Shown here: positions 11,501-38,835 of the stretch, piece by piece
How the letters are laid out: each line of letters opens with the position of its first letter
Numbering within the stretch: position 1 is the stretch's first letter
Origin: Halichondria panicea
Lineage: Eukaryota > Porifera > Demospongiae > Suberitida > Halichondriidae
Direction: 5' to 3'
Assembly: GCF_963675165.1 (NCBI RefSeq)
Contig: NC_087377.1
Location: forward strand, 2,340,824 to 2,404,823
DNA length: 64,000 bases
The notes under the pieces: model-generated
Database searches by the model: none
What the model was told of the DNA's origin: nothing
Seen by the model: the letters and a program-made list of their open reading frames with translations, nothing else
Made by a program: the position numbers and the translations under genes

Positions 11501-12471
11501 TGCTATGAATATCATTAACTACTGGGGGGGGGGGGTTAGGGCACATAGGTACAGTACAGCAGAGGAAAAGGCTCGTCCACATCAAAGGCTCGTGGGAGGA
11601 GCCCAACAAACCACAACAACCATGAATGTCATTACGTGGGCGTACCACACGCTAGTGGTGCTATGAATATCATTAACTACTGGGGGGGGGGGGGTTAGGG
11701 CACATAGGTACAGTACAGCAGAGGAAAAGGCTCGTCCCCATCAAAGGCTCGTGGGAGGAGCCCAACAAACCACAACAACCATGAATGTCATTACGTGGGC
11801 GTACCACACGCTAGTGGTGCTATGAATATCATTAACTACTGGGGGGGGGGGGGGTTAGGGCACATAGGTACAGTACAGCAGAGGAAAAGGCTCGTCCACA
11901 TCAAAGGCTCGTGGGAGGAGCCCAACAAACCACAACAACCATGAATGTCATTATGTGGGCGTACCGCACGCTAGTGGTGCTATGAATATAATTAACTACT
12001 GGGGGGGGTTAGGGCACATAGGTACAGTACAGCAGAGGAAAAGGCTCGTCCACATCAAAGGCTCGTGGGAGGAGCCCAACAAACCACAACAACCATGAAT
12101 ATCAATATGTGTGCGTAATGCACGCGTGTGGTGCTATGAATATCATTAACAACTGGGGGTTAGGGTACAGTACAGTACTGCAGTCAAGGCGACGCCAAAA
12201 AGAGGCTCACACAATGTAGGAGGAGCCACAAAAGGCATGCACATGACGCCTCCGCCAAAAAGAGGCCACATATCGTTAGGGCATCACAATGCTGCCTCCC
12301 CAACCACTATTTAATGGTGCAATGACACAAACCTGAATCACTCTCCAGATCTGTCTCAAAATCGTCATCACTGGGCTCGTCATGGTCATAACAGACTTCC
12401 TGGTCCTCCTCAAGCTCTCTGACAGTGTGCTCAAGCTCGCTGACAGTGTCAAGGAGTCCAATCAGCTCCAT
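8556..12471 (-). CDS. PiggyBac-family transposase, two exons, copy 2 (568 aa)
   Basis: Same two-exon gene as in copy 1: exon 1 at 12333-12471, exon 2 at 8556-10123, phase 1 junction. The exon 2 protein is identical residue for residue to copy 1 across the whole reading frame. Two identical coding copies in tandem with drift only in G-runs mean either a very recent duplication or a false duplication in the assembly. Function and motifs are as in copy 1. Confidence 0.88.
10195..12144. repeat. 160 bp-unit poly-G minisatellite (copy 2)
   Basis: Unit for unit the same order of variants as 6088-8040 (including the two GGGGGGTGGGG units), apart from G-run lengths. Confidence 0.9.
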
Positions 12472-12497
12472 TTGGATTCAAAAGTTTTGAAAAATAA

Positions 12498-13437
12498 CCC
12501 TTTCCTTGCCATTCGTGAAATCTGGAACAGGAGCGTCTTTAGGTCGATCAATTAGTGTGGATCCGGCCTCACCACGCCTCCAAGTCATTCTATTAGTCTA
12601 GATCCGGCTAGCAATTCTAGCTGGGACTCCCAGTTCTAGCTCCTTTTGTTTAGCGTGTCAGAGACTGGGAGAAGATGATTGGCACTCCCTGGCTCCTTTG
12701 GATGTACAGCTGTCCAGATCCCTAGAACATACCCTCCATTCTGACGAGTTATCAGTGCATAGGGTGCTTACTAGATTCTTGCCAGCCAGTACAGTTCAAG
12801 CTACACACAGCACCGCTCAACTATTCTCTACCCCATTATCTAGCTAAATCTGGTCCAACTAGACAGCAGACACAGCTAGTTAATTCAGTAAAGCCAGGGG
12901 TAGCCCTACTTCTACGGTTGTTCAGTACCCACGGTAACAATTCCTCTGGGCTGGGCTAACTAGTTGAGCCACGCCTCCCAATTCTCAAGGCTAGGTACAT
13001 GTCTCTGTCTAGCTGCTTCTTCAGCTTCTTGCTCAGTTTTGTGGCTTAGAGAAAGGCCAGCTACTCAGGGGGAAGAGTCCAGATGAAAGTCTGGCAGCCA
13101 GGTGACGTCCAAACGGTCAGTTATTCTTTCCACCAACTTTTTAATCTAGTCTAGTCCTGCTTGCACTGCTACTACTACTGCTGCCTACTGCTGCTACTCT
13201 TCCTAGCTAGTCAAAGGTTTCTTTTTTTTTTTTTTTTTTTTTATAACTACATATGCACAAAGAGACATCAAAGCTTACATCAAAGGACACAGATTTTTAG
13301 CCTACTTGACTGATAAGGCGGTTACCTAGACTACAGTTTGTTTGTCAGGGAGGAGCTCACATACAACTTCATCTAATTCATCATAACGATTCCTTACCCA
13401 TTGTTGTAATTTCTACAACAGATTGCCAAGGAAAGAG
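12498..13437. repeat. Unit A, right copy (940 bp)
   Basis: Same orientation, length and ends as 3343-4282; left flank ATAA, right flank GTAA. Confidence 0.8.
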
Positions 13438-13717
13438 GTAAGACAATCGATGTTGTTGCATAGCTATCGCCATATTTGCAACTTCGTGCTTACTTTCTTA
13501 GTCAAATTTCAGGACAAAAAAGTATAAAACACACAATTTCAGTGCAAAGACAACAATTCATATCTTCCTCCTATGTTTTCCTATATAGAAGATGTAAATT
13601 GTTGTGGGGGTGCTCTAATAGCATCACTGGCTCAGCTCTCAAGTAATGTGGAATCATAGATAGAAGTCAAGAGAGAAACTGTTGTATCATGGTGGAATCA
13701 CAATAGCAGTTTCCTTT
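13438..13717. mobile_element. Right part of the split 1 kb TIR element (copy 1), truncated
   Basis: GTAAGACAATCGATGTTGTT onward matches 18162-18448. Similarity ends after GCAGTTTCCTTT, so the right TIR of this copy is missing. Confidence 0.75.
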
Positions 13718-14700
13718 TTTTATTTTTATAAAAGAGCAGATTCACAGAGGCTTACTTTGTTTTCAAATTGGCATTGTGGGTGGAGCTAAATCTACAAATA
13801 GGGGAGGCGCTACAATCAAAATAAATTTGGTAAAGGTCGACACAGTAACACTTAAAAGTGTCTTTTCATTACACCAACCATTGTAAAATTAATGTTCAAT
13901 AATGTTTGTATGTTCATTATCATAATTATCGTTCAGTTTGCAGTGCTCTTGCACACCAGAGAGAGAGAGAGAGAGAGAGAGTCCTCCCTCCATGCAGAGA
14001 GAGAGTCCTCCCTCCATGCAGTGTGACAGCCAGCACCGTCGCGAGTATGTGGCACTGCATCGCTGGCCCCCCGCCCATCCACCCATGGGACCATCTGGGA
14101 TATCTGTAGCAAATGGTTGTGATATCTCAATTGAATACAGTTAAGACAGCAATAACCAACCTAGAGGCTGTCCCAGTCCAGGTTATTAGAAGGTAGTCTG
14201 GCCACGAGACTAATTAGTTACATCCAGGTGGTTAGAATTTGCTATCCAATGGAGATTCTCATGTAAGAGTTGCTGTTGCCTACAGGGACAAAGCATCGTG
14301 TACATACATGTAGGGTATCATACGCACACCCACCTAACATGAGGGTGTGGCCATCATGTGGGTGTGGCCACAGTTGTAGTAGATGTGGTCTGACCACTCC
14401 CCCTCCACAGAACGAGTTCATTTTTCATTTACAGTATGACAAACGAAAAGGAAATGAAAAATGATGGGGCGCCCCAAAAGTATGATTGTGATGAGTTATG
14501 TATGATGGTTCATTGCAGCAGCTATATAGCTGTGGGTACAAGGGAGAGGGGTTAGCAACATGCATCATAATATTATATATACACAAAGGGACAATAAGAA
14601 GTTAGCAACTGCTGCCTCCTACAGATCAAGACACACAGCTATCTATAAGGAAGGACAGATTACACACTCACTCGTGGTTGAGGAGGACATTGTTGCTTAT
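13718..14700. other. Non-coding, with a GA microsatellite (13959-13980)
   Basis: No supported gene. A short (GA)n tract is followed by an 18 bp duplication (CTCCCTCCATGCAG). Short open frames here are composed of these repeats. Confidence 0.5.
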
Positions 14701-16480
14701 TCCATCAGTGTTTGTGGGATTTGGTGATGTACATCAGTAGATATATGTTCCATGCTTGACTTCAGTATGTGACGTGGTGGATACTCCCTCCAGTGCAGTA
14801 GGTCCCCCGGAGCCAGAACCATGTAGTGTGAAGGGTAGGGTTAGGACACATACGTAGTACTACCTCATACATGGAATTACACTACACAAGGCTTGAACTG
14901 TATAATTATATATAAAAGCTTAGAATTAATCATCAGACCACCACAACCGATACGTACATGTCACCAGCAGTCCCTCTACTGTCAGATGTAATATGGAGTT
15001 TTTTCTCTATATAGAAATTCCGCCAGTTGTCCTCCAGAGCAAGAACCATGTAGTGGGAGAAATAGATTATTAGGGGGTACATGCATGCATGGGGTTAGGT
15101 ACTCATGTCATGTAACACACAAGGCTTGTTACTGTATAAGGCTCAAATAAGAATAATTGTCAGACCACAACCGATATGTAGATTCTTGATAGTGAAATGC
15201 CAGTGTGTCGAATAAAAACGAGTTCTTTCTAGAGATTCTGCCAGTTGGTCCCCATAAGAGCCAGCTAGAACACTATAATGCATGTATGACACCAGGGGTA
15301 GAGGTTAGGACACAGAGCACACACATGTACACAAGGCTTGCTACGTAACTATAGCTGTATATAAGGCTCAATATTATTTTAAACTTGTTAGACCACAACC
15401 GATATGTAGATTCTTGTTTGAAATGCTGTCGATCCAGTGTCGGATATAAACGAGTCTTTTATAGAAGTTCCGCCAGTTGTGTCATCTAGAGCTAGAACCA
15501 TGTAGTGGGAGAAATAGATTATTAGAGGGTACATGCATGCATGGGGTTAGGTACTCATGTCATGTAACACACAAGGCTTGTTACTGTATAAGGCTCAAAT
15601 AAGAATAATTATTATTTAGAATAATTGTCAGACCACCACAAGCGACATGTAGATTCTTGATAGTGAAATGCCACAAGTAGTTCGTCCAGCGTGTCGAATA
15701 AACGAGTCTTTCTAGAAATTCTGCCGGTTGGTCCTCCAGAGCTAGAACCATGTAGTGGGAGAATTTGGTTAGAATAGGGTTATAGGAAGTATACTATAGG
15801 TACGTCTGAAGCACACAATACATGCAGCTGGTGAGTGGTTCTACAGGGATGCAAGGTTTGAAAGAGACAGACTATAGTAAAGCAGTTGGTTGTTGGGGTA
15901 GGACACATCAGTAGTAATCATACATGTACGAATATACACAAGGCTTGATAGAATGGTGTAAGGCTCAATATAATTATTAATCGTTAGACCACAACCGATA
16001 TGTAGGTTCTCGATATGCTGCCAGTATCCAGTATGTCGGACATAAAAGAGTCTTTTCTATAGAAATTCCGCCAGTTGGTCCCCTCCAGAGCAAGAACCAT
16101 GTAGTGTAAGAAATAGATTAGGACTCATCAATATAGTACCAGGAGTGCCTGATAGTACTCATACATGCCAATATACCAGGCTTGATTGATAACTATCTAA
16201 TGCCAAACTACAACCCATAATTATAATAATCATGTAGATTCTTGAAATGTCACCATCTGCAGTGCAGTGTGTCAGATCTGCCAGTTGGTCCCCCAGAGCA
16301 AGAACTATGCAGTGAAAGAAATAGATTATTAGGGGGTAGACATTAGTAGACACGATTTAAGGCTTGATAACAGTACGTATAAGGCTCGTTATAACTATCA
16401 GACCACAACCAGCCTGTGCGTGAGTACCACCATCTGCAGTGTTGATAGCCATTGATAGCCAGTGTCAGTGTCAGTGATGT
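14700..16480. repeat. Diverged tandem repeat, about 7 units of 200-260 bp
   Basis: The landmark CGCCAGTTG...CCAGAGC(A/T)AGAACCATGTAGTG recurs near 14805, 15023, 15238, 15468, 15720, 16069 and 16268. Each is preceded by a copy of AGACCACAACCGATATGTAG and followed by ACACAAGGCTTG. Units are old: many indels, no open frame. No coding role is visible. Confidence 0.75.
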
Positions 16481-16693
16481 TAGTAGAAATGTTCCAGACT
16501 TGACTTCATAAGTAGTGGATAGACTTCAGTACTTCAATATAGTTCAGATAGACTTCATTAGTTCACAATAGTTCAGTAGTAGATAGACTTGACTTCAATA
16601 TTCCACCCAGTGGTCTCGTGTTGTCAGATCTGTAGAAATAAATCAGCATGTATTATTGAAAAGTCGCACAAGACAGCTCACATATAGACACAC

Positions 16694-17771
<1,078 letters not shown>

Positions 17772-18797
17772 CCGGTGTCATAAAATTTTGGGCCCCCCCC
17801 TGTTTAGCCCACCCGGCCTAGAATTTTAAAATTTTGGACCCCCGGGCCTAAAATGTTACCAGGGGGTCCAAACTGTTAACATTCTAGGCCCCCCACTGTG
17901 AAATAGGCCCCCCTCTTCTGCTATCCTTTTCTGCATGATAGAACAAAGTCAAAGAGATATTATAATTATGGTAAGGTTAGCTCTATTAGTTGACAAAGCA
18001 TCAAAGAGACGCATGCATGCAAAGACTCTGTATCAAAGTAGCAAAAATATTCGCATTATTATTCTATCATGGAATTCAAAGTGTTACCTTTCAAGTTACT
18101 CATGCTTTACCTATAAGAGTTAAATGCTTTGATGCAGCTCTGCAATGTTGGATCTGCCTGTAAGACAATCGATGTTGTTGCATAGCTATCACCATAATTA
18201 TTTGCAACTTCGTGCTTACTTTCTTAGTCAAATTTCAGGACAAAAAAGTATAAAACATACAATTTCAGTGCAAATTAAGACAACAATTCATATCTTCCTC
18301 CATGTTTTCCTATACATAGAAGATGTAAATTGTTGTGGGGATGCTCCAATAGCATCACTGGCTCAGCTCTCAAGTAATGTGGAATCACAGATAGAAGTCA
18401 AGAGAGAAACTGTTGTATCATGGTGGAATCACAATAGCAGTTTCCTTTCGGGACAAGGGTAATATTGGAAAGTCCGGACCAATTCGGGACAGTTGGCACC
18501 TATGTGCTTCGTGCTGCATGAGGCCTGATTCATAGAATGACATGGTGCAGTGTGATGGCTGTGAGACCAGTGGTATACTACTGTACATGCATGAAATGTG
18601 TGTGTGTGAGGAGAGCTGCATTCAGTAACTGGCACTGCATAAACTGTGAAGACCATAGAAGACTGTATTGGTGTATTTTGAGAATGCACTGTCACATAAT
18701 GTTACCGCTGTTGCGCTGTTAATGGGGGGCCTAAAATGTTAAAATTCTAGGCCCGGGGGGGCCCAATCTCATGGGGCCTAAAATTTTATGACACCGG
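17772..18797. mobile_element. Intact 1 kb TIR element (copy 2), empty-site reference
   Basis: Ends CCGGTGTCATAAAATTTTGG and the inverse ending GACACCGG. Subterminal GGCCCCC blocks are also inverted. It encodes no transposase, only a PHD-finger relic near the right end. No clear target duplication is visible, so the superfamily is open. Confidence 0.75.
18503..18650 (+). pseudogene. PHD zinc-finger relic within the TIR element
   Basis: Frames combined read CASC, then MVQCDGCET, then YYCTCMKC and finally NWHCINC. This is the spacing of a C4HC3 PHD finger, which reads histone tails. A stop (after MRPDS) and a two-base insertion break it. It may be captured host coding DNA or the remains of a transposase-linked PHD domain. 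Confidence 0.5.
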
Positions 18798-21700
18798 TAC
18801 CACCAAAATGTTAATGATATCCGCTGCTTAAGTATTGCAACACTCTTGCGACCGTATAGTTAATGGACAAAATGTAAGCTTTAAAGCACCAGAAAACACA
18901 TACATAGGAGAATATAAAACCAGTTATGGTAGGTAGGATTTGAAGGATACCCTTGCTGGCATACATAGAAGGGATAATGATGAGACAACAGGCAGGCTTT
19001 AATCAACCTCAGTAGATAGCAAACACATTAAAATCAAGACAGCAATCAAAATCCATGGCATATGCAATTACCGCGCCAATTTTTGTAACCTATTTATCAA
19101 TTGAAAACAACGTTGTCAAGTATACTATGCATATTGTATAGCGGGTGATGTGGTGTAAAATATTCGTTATTATCGTGGGAAAGCTTCATGGCCTACACGA
19201 AATTTTCCCCCACGAAAACGTAGGTATGCTTACAGTTACGCATACTAACGAAATGTATACTCGCGAAAATCACCATTTCCCATTCAGTTAAACGAATCTC
19301 ACGAAAATTTACCCACTATAATTACACGGTAGTAAGATCTAGACTTTTGCTCAGACGTAGAGATACACACACCTGTTCACATTTCTTAAGCTCAGATGGC
19401 ACCAATGCAAAACTGTGAAAATACTTTCAATGTAAGTACAACCAGAAGTCTCGAGGTCAGCTGTGCGTTTACCTCCTCGAGAGAAGGCCACACACAGATT
19501 GAAGTTAGTACAAGAGCACTGACTTATACTTGTACCTCTGCTTCAGATCAAAATGAGCAAAAATAAAATTGCTTCTCCTCCAAACACTCTGCTTATTCCA
19601 ATTAACTAGTCCGCCAATTCTTAATTTCATAAGCTAAATGAAAACATTCTCCCTTAGGTATTACAATAGATATAATATTATAATAATACAGTCCTACACT
19701 TTGCCCACTTTATGTGTTACCTCATTGAAATCAATTTAGCATTATTATAAATTAGGTATGGGCAAAGTGTAGTATCTGTTTTAATTTGTTTCACCTTATA
19801 ATTATCACGGTGCTCAGACAATGGATGATACCAGACTTGAGTTTCATTCTGATTTCTGTCACAGATCTTGATCCTTTGATTTCGTAGAAACGGGACTTGC
19901 ACGCATGCAGCAGTAATTCAGTCTGCAGATGTGATGCATGTGTAGTCAGTGGGAATCAAAGTGATAAGAACACATGCATGTTCAATGCTGTTAACAAGGT
20001 AGCCATATCATTGTGCAACAGAGAATTTCCTAACAGCAAAACCACAATAGATAATGATTTCTTAAGCCTAAACTTGCACTAAGCAAGAGTACTCTTGTGT
20101 ATAAATAAAACAGCCCCTATAAAGGCCACCTCTGTATAATGGCCAAAACATTGCTCCACAAATGTGTTCATTGCAAGCATTCTTCATGCAGATAAAGGTA
20201 CATACTTTAAGCCTTTCAACACTGCTATCACAGGTTTGGTTTGGCCCTAACGATATACTACATGGTACTTTTCTTTTGCAAGTGAAAGTCTAGTTCACTT
20301 TCCAATAAAGTTATAATTATGTTCCCAAGGCTGTTTTAGAGCTATTGGAACATGTAACATGTAAGCGTGCTGGTTATGACTACTATACAATAGGTATAGA
20401 CCTTGAAATATAAGTGAGTTGCACGGACTAAGCATGCACAGTTACTTAATTGTAGTTTATTATGCACTGGGTGTAGAAATAGATATTGTTGTGATGGCCT
20501 CAATTAAACCGCAGCATAGCGCGGATGTTACTCGAGATACCAACGTTTCCTATTCTATAACTCTTCAATCTATGGTTCAACTAACACTAAAAGTATTTTG
20601 ATCATATCTAACAATCTAATAGTGGTTTTGCTGTGGCATGCACTCTGTTGCAAGTCACTGTATACATTTCCCACTCTGCACAAAACCCACAAGTGTGTGA
20701 CTGAGGCAAAACAGTTGGTAAACCACAGACATAAGACACACAACTCCAAGGCATGGGGGTCTGGGTAACAACTGTATAGCTATAGAATAGAGGACTGCAA
20801 GTCTATCTGTACCAGCAAGCCTCTGTACCAGCTATCCTTGATATTGTAAGCAACCTACACTAGGTTTGTGAGCTGTATACTAGGAGCTATAAGAGAGAAA
20901 ATGTCTCCTCAGCGTCGGGGAAAGATACTTTAGATAGTTCTATATACTATTAGTTTTTTACATGTATAGTACTGGAAGATACACTCTAGACCTACTTTGA
21001 GTGTAACCAGTAATATATTCCCCATACACTCAGCAATACTATGCTCACCTGATGGGATGTTGTGGGGGGGGGGGGTCTGCATGGGGTAACTGGATTAAGA
21101 CTCTCATGCAGGGGGGGGTCTTGTACACCCTTGCAGCTGGAAGGCCTTGGAGAGAAAAAAAGGATAGTCACTTATATACTTAATAATTATTATGTTCCTC
21201 ACTTGCCTAATTGTGTGTTTGCTTCCAACATGCTGCACTGTTCAGTCCATCACCATAATTATACCGTCAGTGACACTCTCGCTGCACGGTTCGTGTAGAG
21301 TTGAAAGATTGAAGACATCAGCTGCAAAACCACAATAATTGTTAGCAAATAATTAAATTATTGGCTATTATATTTTCCCTCACTTCTCTATTTGAGAGCT
21401 TGCTTCCAACATAATTTATACTGCACTGTTCAGACCATCACTCGATCACTTAGCCTCGATTCCAGGCCGCCTTGTTGAGGCCTTGTGAAGGAGGCTCTAT
21501 CGATCACTGCTCGTCTCCCTGCATGATGCATGCCTTCAGAAAACCACTCTGAAAAGCACTCGACGTGTGCATGCTAGAAGGTCACAAGGAAGTTTTAAAA
21601 CCAAGTTGTCACTTAGAGTTGAAATGTGAAGACATCTGCAGAACAACAATATCACATTGATAGCATGCATGGTTGCTGAATACACTGTATAGTCTTAATA

Positions 21701-22984
21701 ATAAAATACTGAATAAAGTCCTCACTAGTGTAGTGCCTCCATGATATGCAGCCAGTCAGTGACATCAATCTCGCTCGCTGGTTTGAGTTGTCACTAAGAG
21801 TTGAGTCATCTCAAAACAGGCAATAATTGTTAGCTGGTTGCAGAATACAAACTGCAGAATTATTAATGCACAGAATAATAATTTATTATTGTGACAATGA
21901 CCTAACAGCAAAACTCATGCTTGCGCTTACTAGTTACATATACACAACTATAGGATTTTTATATTATACACAGCAATCCACTTACCAGTGCAGTTGCTTG
22001 GGTGGTTGGAAAGACACCATTTTCCTCTGGTGAGTTTCTTCATCCCCACGAGGAGGTTGCGCAATCAGATCTACGCATGTGCAGAAATAGTGAGCCCCAC
22101 CCCCCTTCTTGTTTTTGCACACATGGACTGTTTCCCATGTTAAATATAGCTTAGGCAGCTAGCTGTGGGCCTCAAGGATCCCACTTCTGTACATGCAAGC
22201 GAACTCCTGGAAGGAGGAGTAGGTATAATGTTTGACTCCCAAGTTTATTTTCAATAACATTGCTGCTAAATAATATTTAGCAAGAGAGGGTGCATGTGAT
22301 ACACAACTGTTACTAGACTAATAGTTGATGGTTTCAAAATTAATGTTCAAGACTATGGACTTTAGAGAACTGATTTCTCGTTCCCTCGTGACATCCCAGC
22401 AACTGGCTATCTTGTTAACTGCGACTTCTCTTTAGTTCACCTAAGAGAGAGAGAAAGAGAGAGAGAGGTTACCATGCAAACAATGTAGGAGGAGGGTGTA
22501 ATGTGTATAGAAATAAGTAAATTATCAATTTTCAAAAGGTATTGACTAAATATTGACCAGGTGCATGCTTCCTTTACCTTGTGAGGGACGGTATCACAAC
22601 TCTTTGAAATCGGATGTTCGTAGCACAACCTCAAATTTAGCTATAAAATTCTGAAAAGTACATGCACCCATTTATAATAATTATAATTATAGCCCAAGCT
22701 ATGGACAATTTGGGCCTGAAATAAATCACGGATCTAAAAACACCATTATTGGACGTTCCAAACACATTTAAAGCAGACAAGAGTAATATACTGTGTTTGG
22801 TCCTGCTTGGTCTAAATACAGTTACCATAAGACCTCAATTTAAAGTGACACTTTTAAGACCTCTGCCAGAGCTAGGTTGCTTTTTTTTGGAGGTGAAAAA
22901 TTATTCGCATTTAATTGGAGGTAGGTACACCTACTGTGGTTCTTTTGTGTGAAAGGGGGGTTCCATTAATTATCCATAAGATAA
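18798..22984. other. 4.2 kb without a supported gene
   Basis: AT-rich DNA with a MITE at about 19135-19325 (TATAGCGGGTGATG ... TTACCCACTATAATTACACGGTA), a diverged three-unit repeat at 21160-21840 (GTTGAAA...GAAGACATC...AATAATTGTTAGC), two G-runs near 21064 and 21109, and a (GA)n tract at 22444-22466. Open frames are short, lack splice signals and match nothing that I recognise. Confidence 0.5.
19135..19325. mobile_element. MITE of the CCGTATAGCGGG family, diverged
   Basis: Left end TATAGCGGGTGATG and right end CCCACTATAATTACACGGTA are inverse to each other; the interior repeats ACGAAAATTT and TCGTGGGA motifs as in the copies at 36187, 45052 and 60046. Confidence 0.55.
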
Positions 22985-23540
22985 AGAGAGTATCTGGGTC
23001 CACTCAATAAGACCTGACACTATATACTCACCCTAGCATTGTCCAGCTCCCTCTGCAGACTAGCCACCATATCCACCACCATTAATACTGGACTGCAATG
23101 CATGGTCCTTCAGCTCTCATGCCTTGAGACACTCTAGCTCTCTCTTAGCCTCCTTCACAAGGCCTCAGCCTCTCTTCTAGGAAGAGCGGCCTGGGATCGA
23201 GGCTAGCTCTCTCTGATCATGAGGTCATGTGGTTAACAAGAAGCAACTGAAGTGATCCCATACCCAACAAGAATGGTAAAGGGTCACTAGACTAGAAAAT
23301 TGGAAATGATAAAAATGTTATAAAATTAATAGAAGGTGATGGTATATATACATGTATGCACACACACACAGAACACAGAGCATTATAATAGTCAGTACTT
23401 ATAGTCAACACAGAGTTAGTTCTTTACTTAATATTCTTGCATGCTTCTTTACTTGACATCTTTATTCGTCCCTTTCAGTATCTGTATGAAAGCATGAGCA
23501 GCACAATCAACCAGAGTCTTCTAAGCTATAAGCAACATGA
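22985..23540. repeat. Segment duplicated at 41.87-42.40 kb, flanking the 3' end of the Roc-COR gene
   Basis: Holds the VVDMVASLQRELDNAR exon-like piece (about 23035-23085), then 3' flank DNA (AATAGAAGGTGATGGTATAT ... CTTTATTCGTCCCTTTCA) shared with 42.2-42.36 kb. Confidence 0.7.
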
Positions 23541-23595
23541 CATAAGATTAGACTACTTAAATTACAAACACACGTACCTTGTCAGGTTCTCATGA

Positions 23596-37915
<14,320 letters not shown>

Positions 37916-38010
37916 CTGCATGTACAATAGTGTGTGCATGTGTGTGTGGGTATAGGTACATTTTGTAGGTAGGTGTGCGTGTGTGACATGCAATTCAACA
38001 AATTGCTTAC

Positions 38011-38400
38011 GTGGGTGTATCTGGTTCAGTTTCCAGTCTCCTGTGTGATGTGTGTAGGTGTGTGTGGGTGGGTGTGTGTGTGTGTGTGCATGTGTGTGTA
38101 GGTAGGTGTGTGTGTGGGACATGCAATTCAACAAATTGCTTACCTGGGTGTATCTGGTTCAGTTTCCAGTCTCCTGTGTGATGTGTGTAGGTGTGTGTGT
38201 GTGGGTGTGTGTGCATGTGTGTGTGGGTGTGTGTGTGGGTGTGTGTGGGACATGCAATTCAACAAATTGCTTACCTGAGTGTATCTGGTTCAGTTTCCAG
38301 TCTCCTGTGTGATGTGTGTAGGTGTGTGTGTGTGGGTGGGTGTGTGTGTGGGACATGCAATTCACCTTACCTGGGTGTATCTGGCACAGTGTCCAGCCTC
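38011..38400 (-). CDS. Tandem array of four 30 nt microexons
   Basis: Exons 38400-38371, 38304-38275, 38173-38144 and 38040-38011, each 30 nt, each after a cacacacag acceptor and before gtaagc or gtaagg. In phase 2-2 they read RLETEPDTP (the first copy reads RLDTVPDTP) and join in phase to the ankyrin exon at 37915. Each sits in a 96-133 bp repeat with GT-rich intron and the tail GCAATTTGTTGAATTGCATG. Likely a flexible acidic spacer whose length may vary by exon number. Translation is inference from phase. Confidence 0.55.
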
Positions 38401-38835
38401 CTGTGTGCATGTGTGTGGGTGTGTGTGTGTGTGTGTATGTGCATGTGTGTGTGGGTGTGCATGTGTGTGTGTGTGTGTGTGTGTATGTGTGTCCATGTAC
38501 GTATACTATGTACATTAATAAGCTCTTGTTAGCATTTATAAGCTCCACACTACAACAATCAGGTGGTGTCATTAAGGATTTAGTATAGAGGGGGAAATAA
38601 GGCGTGCTTTTGAAAAGTAACCAGAACATTAATTTGTCTGAAAAAGGTCAACTGTTATTTCAATACCCTGTTTTAGTATGTAACACTGCCAGCTATGGTC
38701 ACTCAGTCATACAACTAGTACCTGAATGCAAATTTTAGGGGGGGGGGGGAAATTGGAGCCAGAGGGCCCTGACAATGATTAGCTATAATAATAGCCTGTT
38801 AAAATTAATTGCAAGCTAATCTGTACTTTGCTCAC

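Larger units (their letters stand above)
8390..12493 (-). repeat. Unit B, second copy (4104 bp)
   Basis: Tandem repeat of 4283-8389. Poly-G tracts differ by one base at three places (for example 15 versus 14 near 6302/10409), giving 4104 instead of 4107 bp. Confidence 0.85.
3343..13437. mobile_element. 10.1 kb composite piggyBac-like insertion, layout A-B-B-A
   Basis: Two identical-looking 940 bp units (A) lie in direct orientation at the ends and two 4.1 kb units (B) lie in tandem between them. All junctions carry ATAA: at 3339, 4283, 8390 and 12494. The right outer flank is GTAA (13438-13441). The uninterrupted host element at about 18162 reads GGATCTGCCT-GTAA-GACAATCG, so the whole block behaves as one insertion with a 4 bp duplication (ATAA/GTAA, one mismatch). 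PiggyBac elements duplicate a 4 bp TTAA site and begin with CCC, which agrees with the CCCTTTCCTTG ends. B has no inverted ends of its own that I can find, so the A ends are the likely substrate of the B-encoded transposase. Confidence 0.75.

Noticed and set aside
6088-12144. CRISPR array or telomere
   Set aside because: Units are 160 bp without unique spacers, and TTAGGG occurs once per unit next to G-runs instead of in tandem.
4283-12493. LTR-retrotransposon reading of the A-B-B-A block
   Set aside because: A units begin CCC and end GAG/GGG-like with inverted ends instead of TG...CA; there is no reverse transcriptase, primer-binding site or polypurine tract, and the coding part is a DDE transposase.
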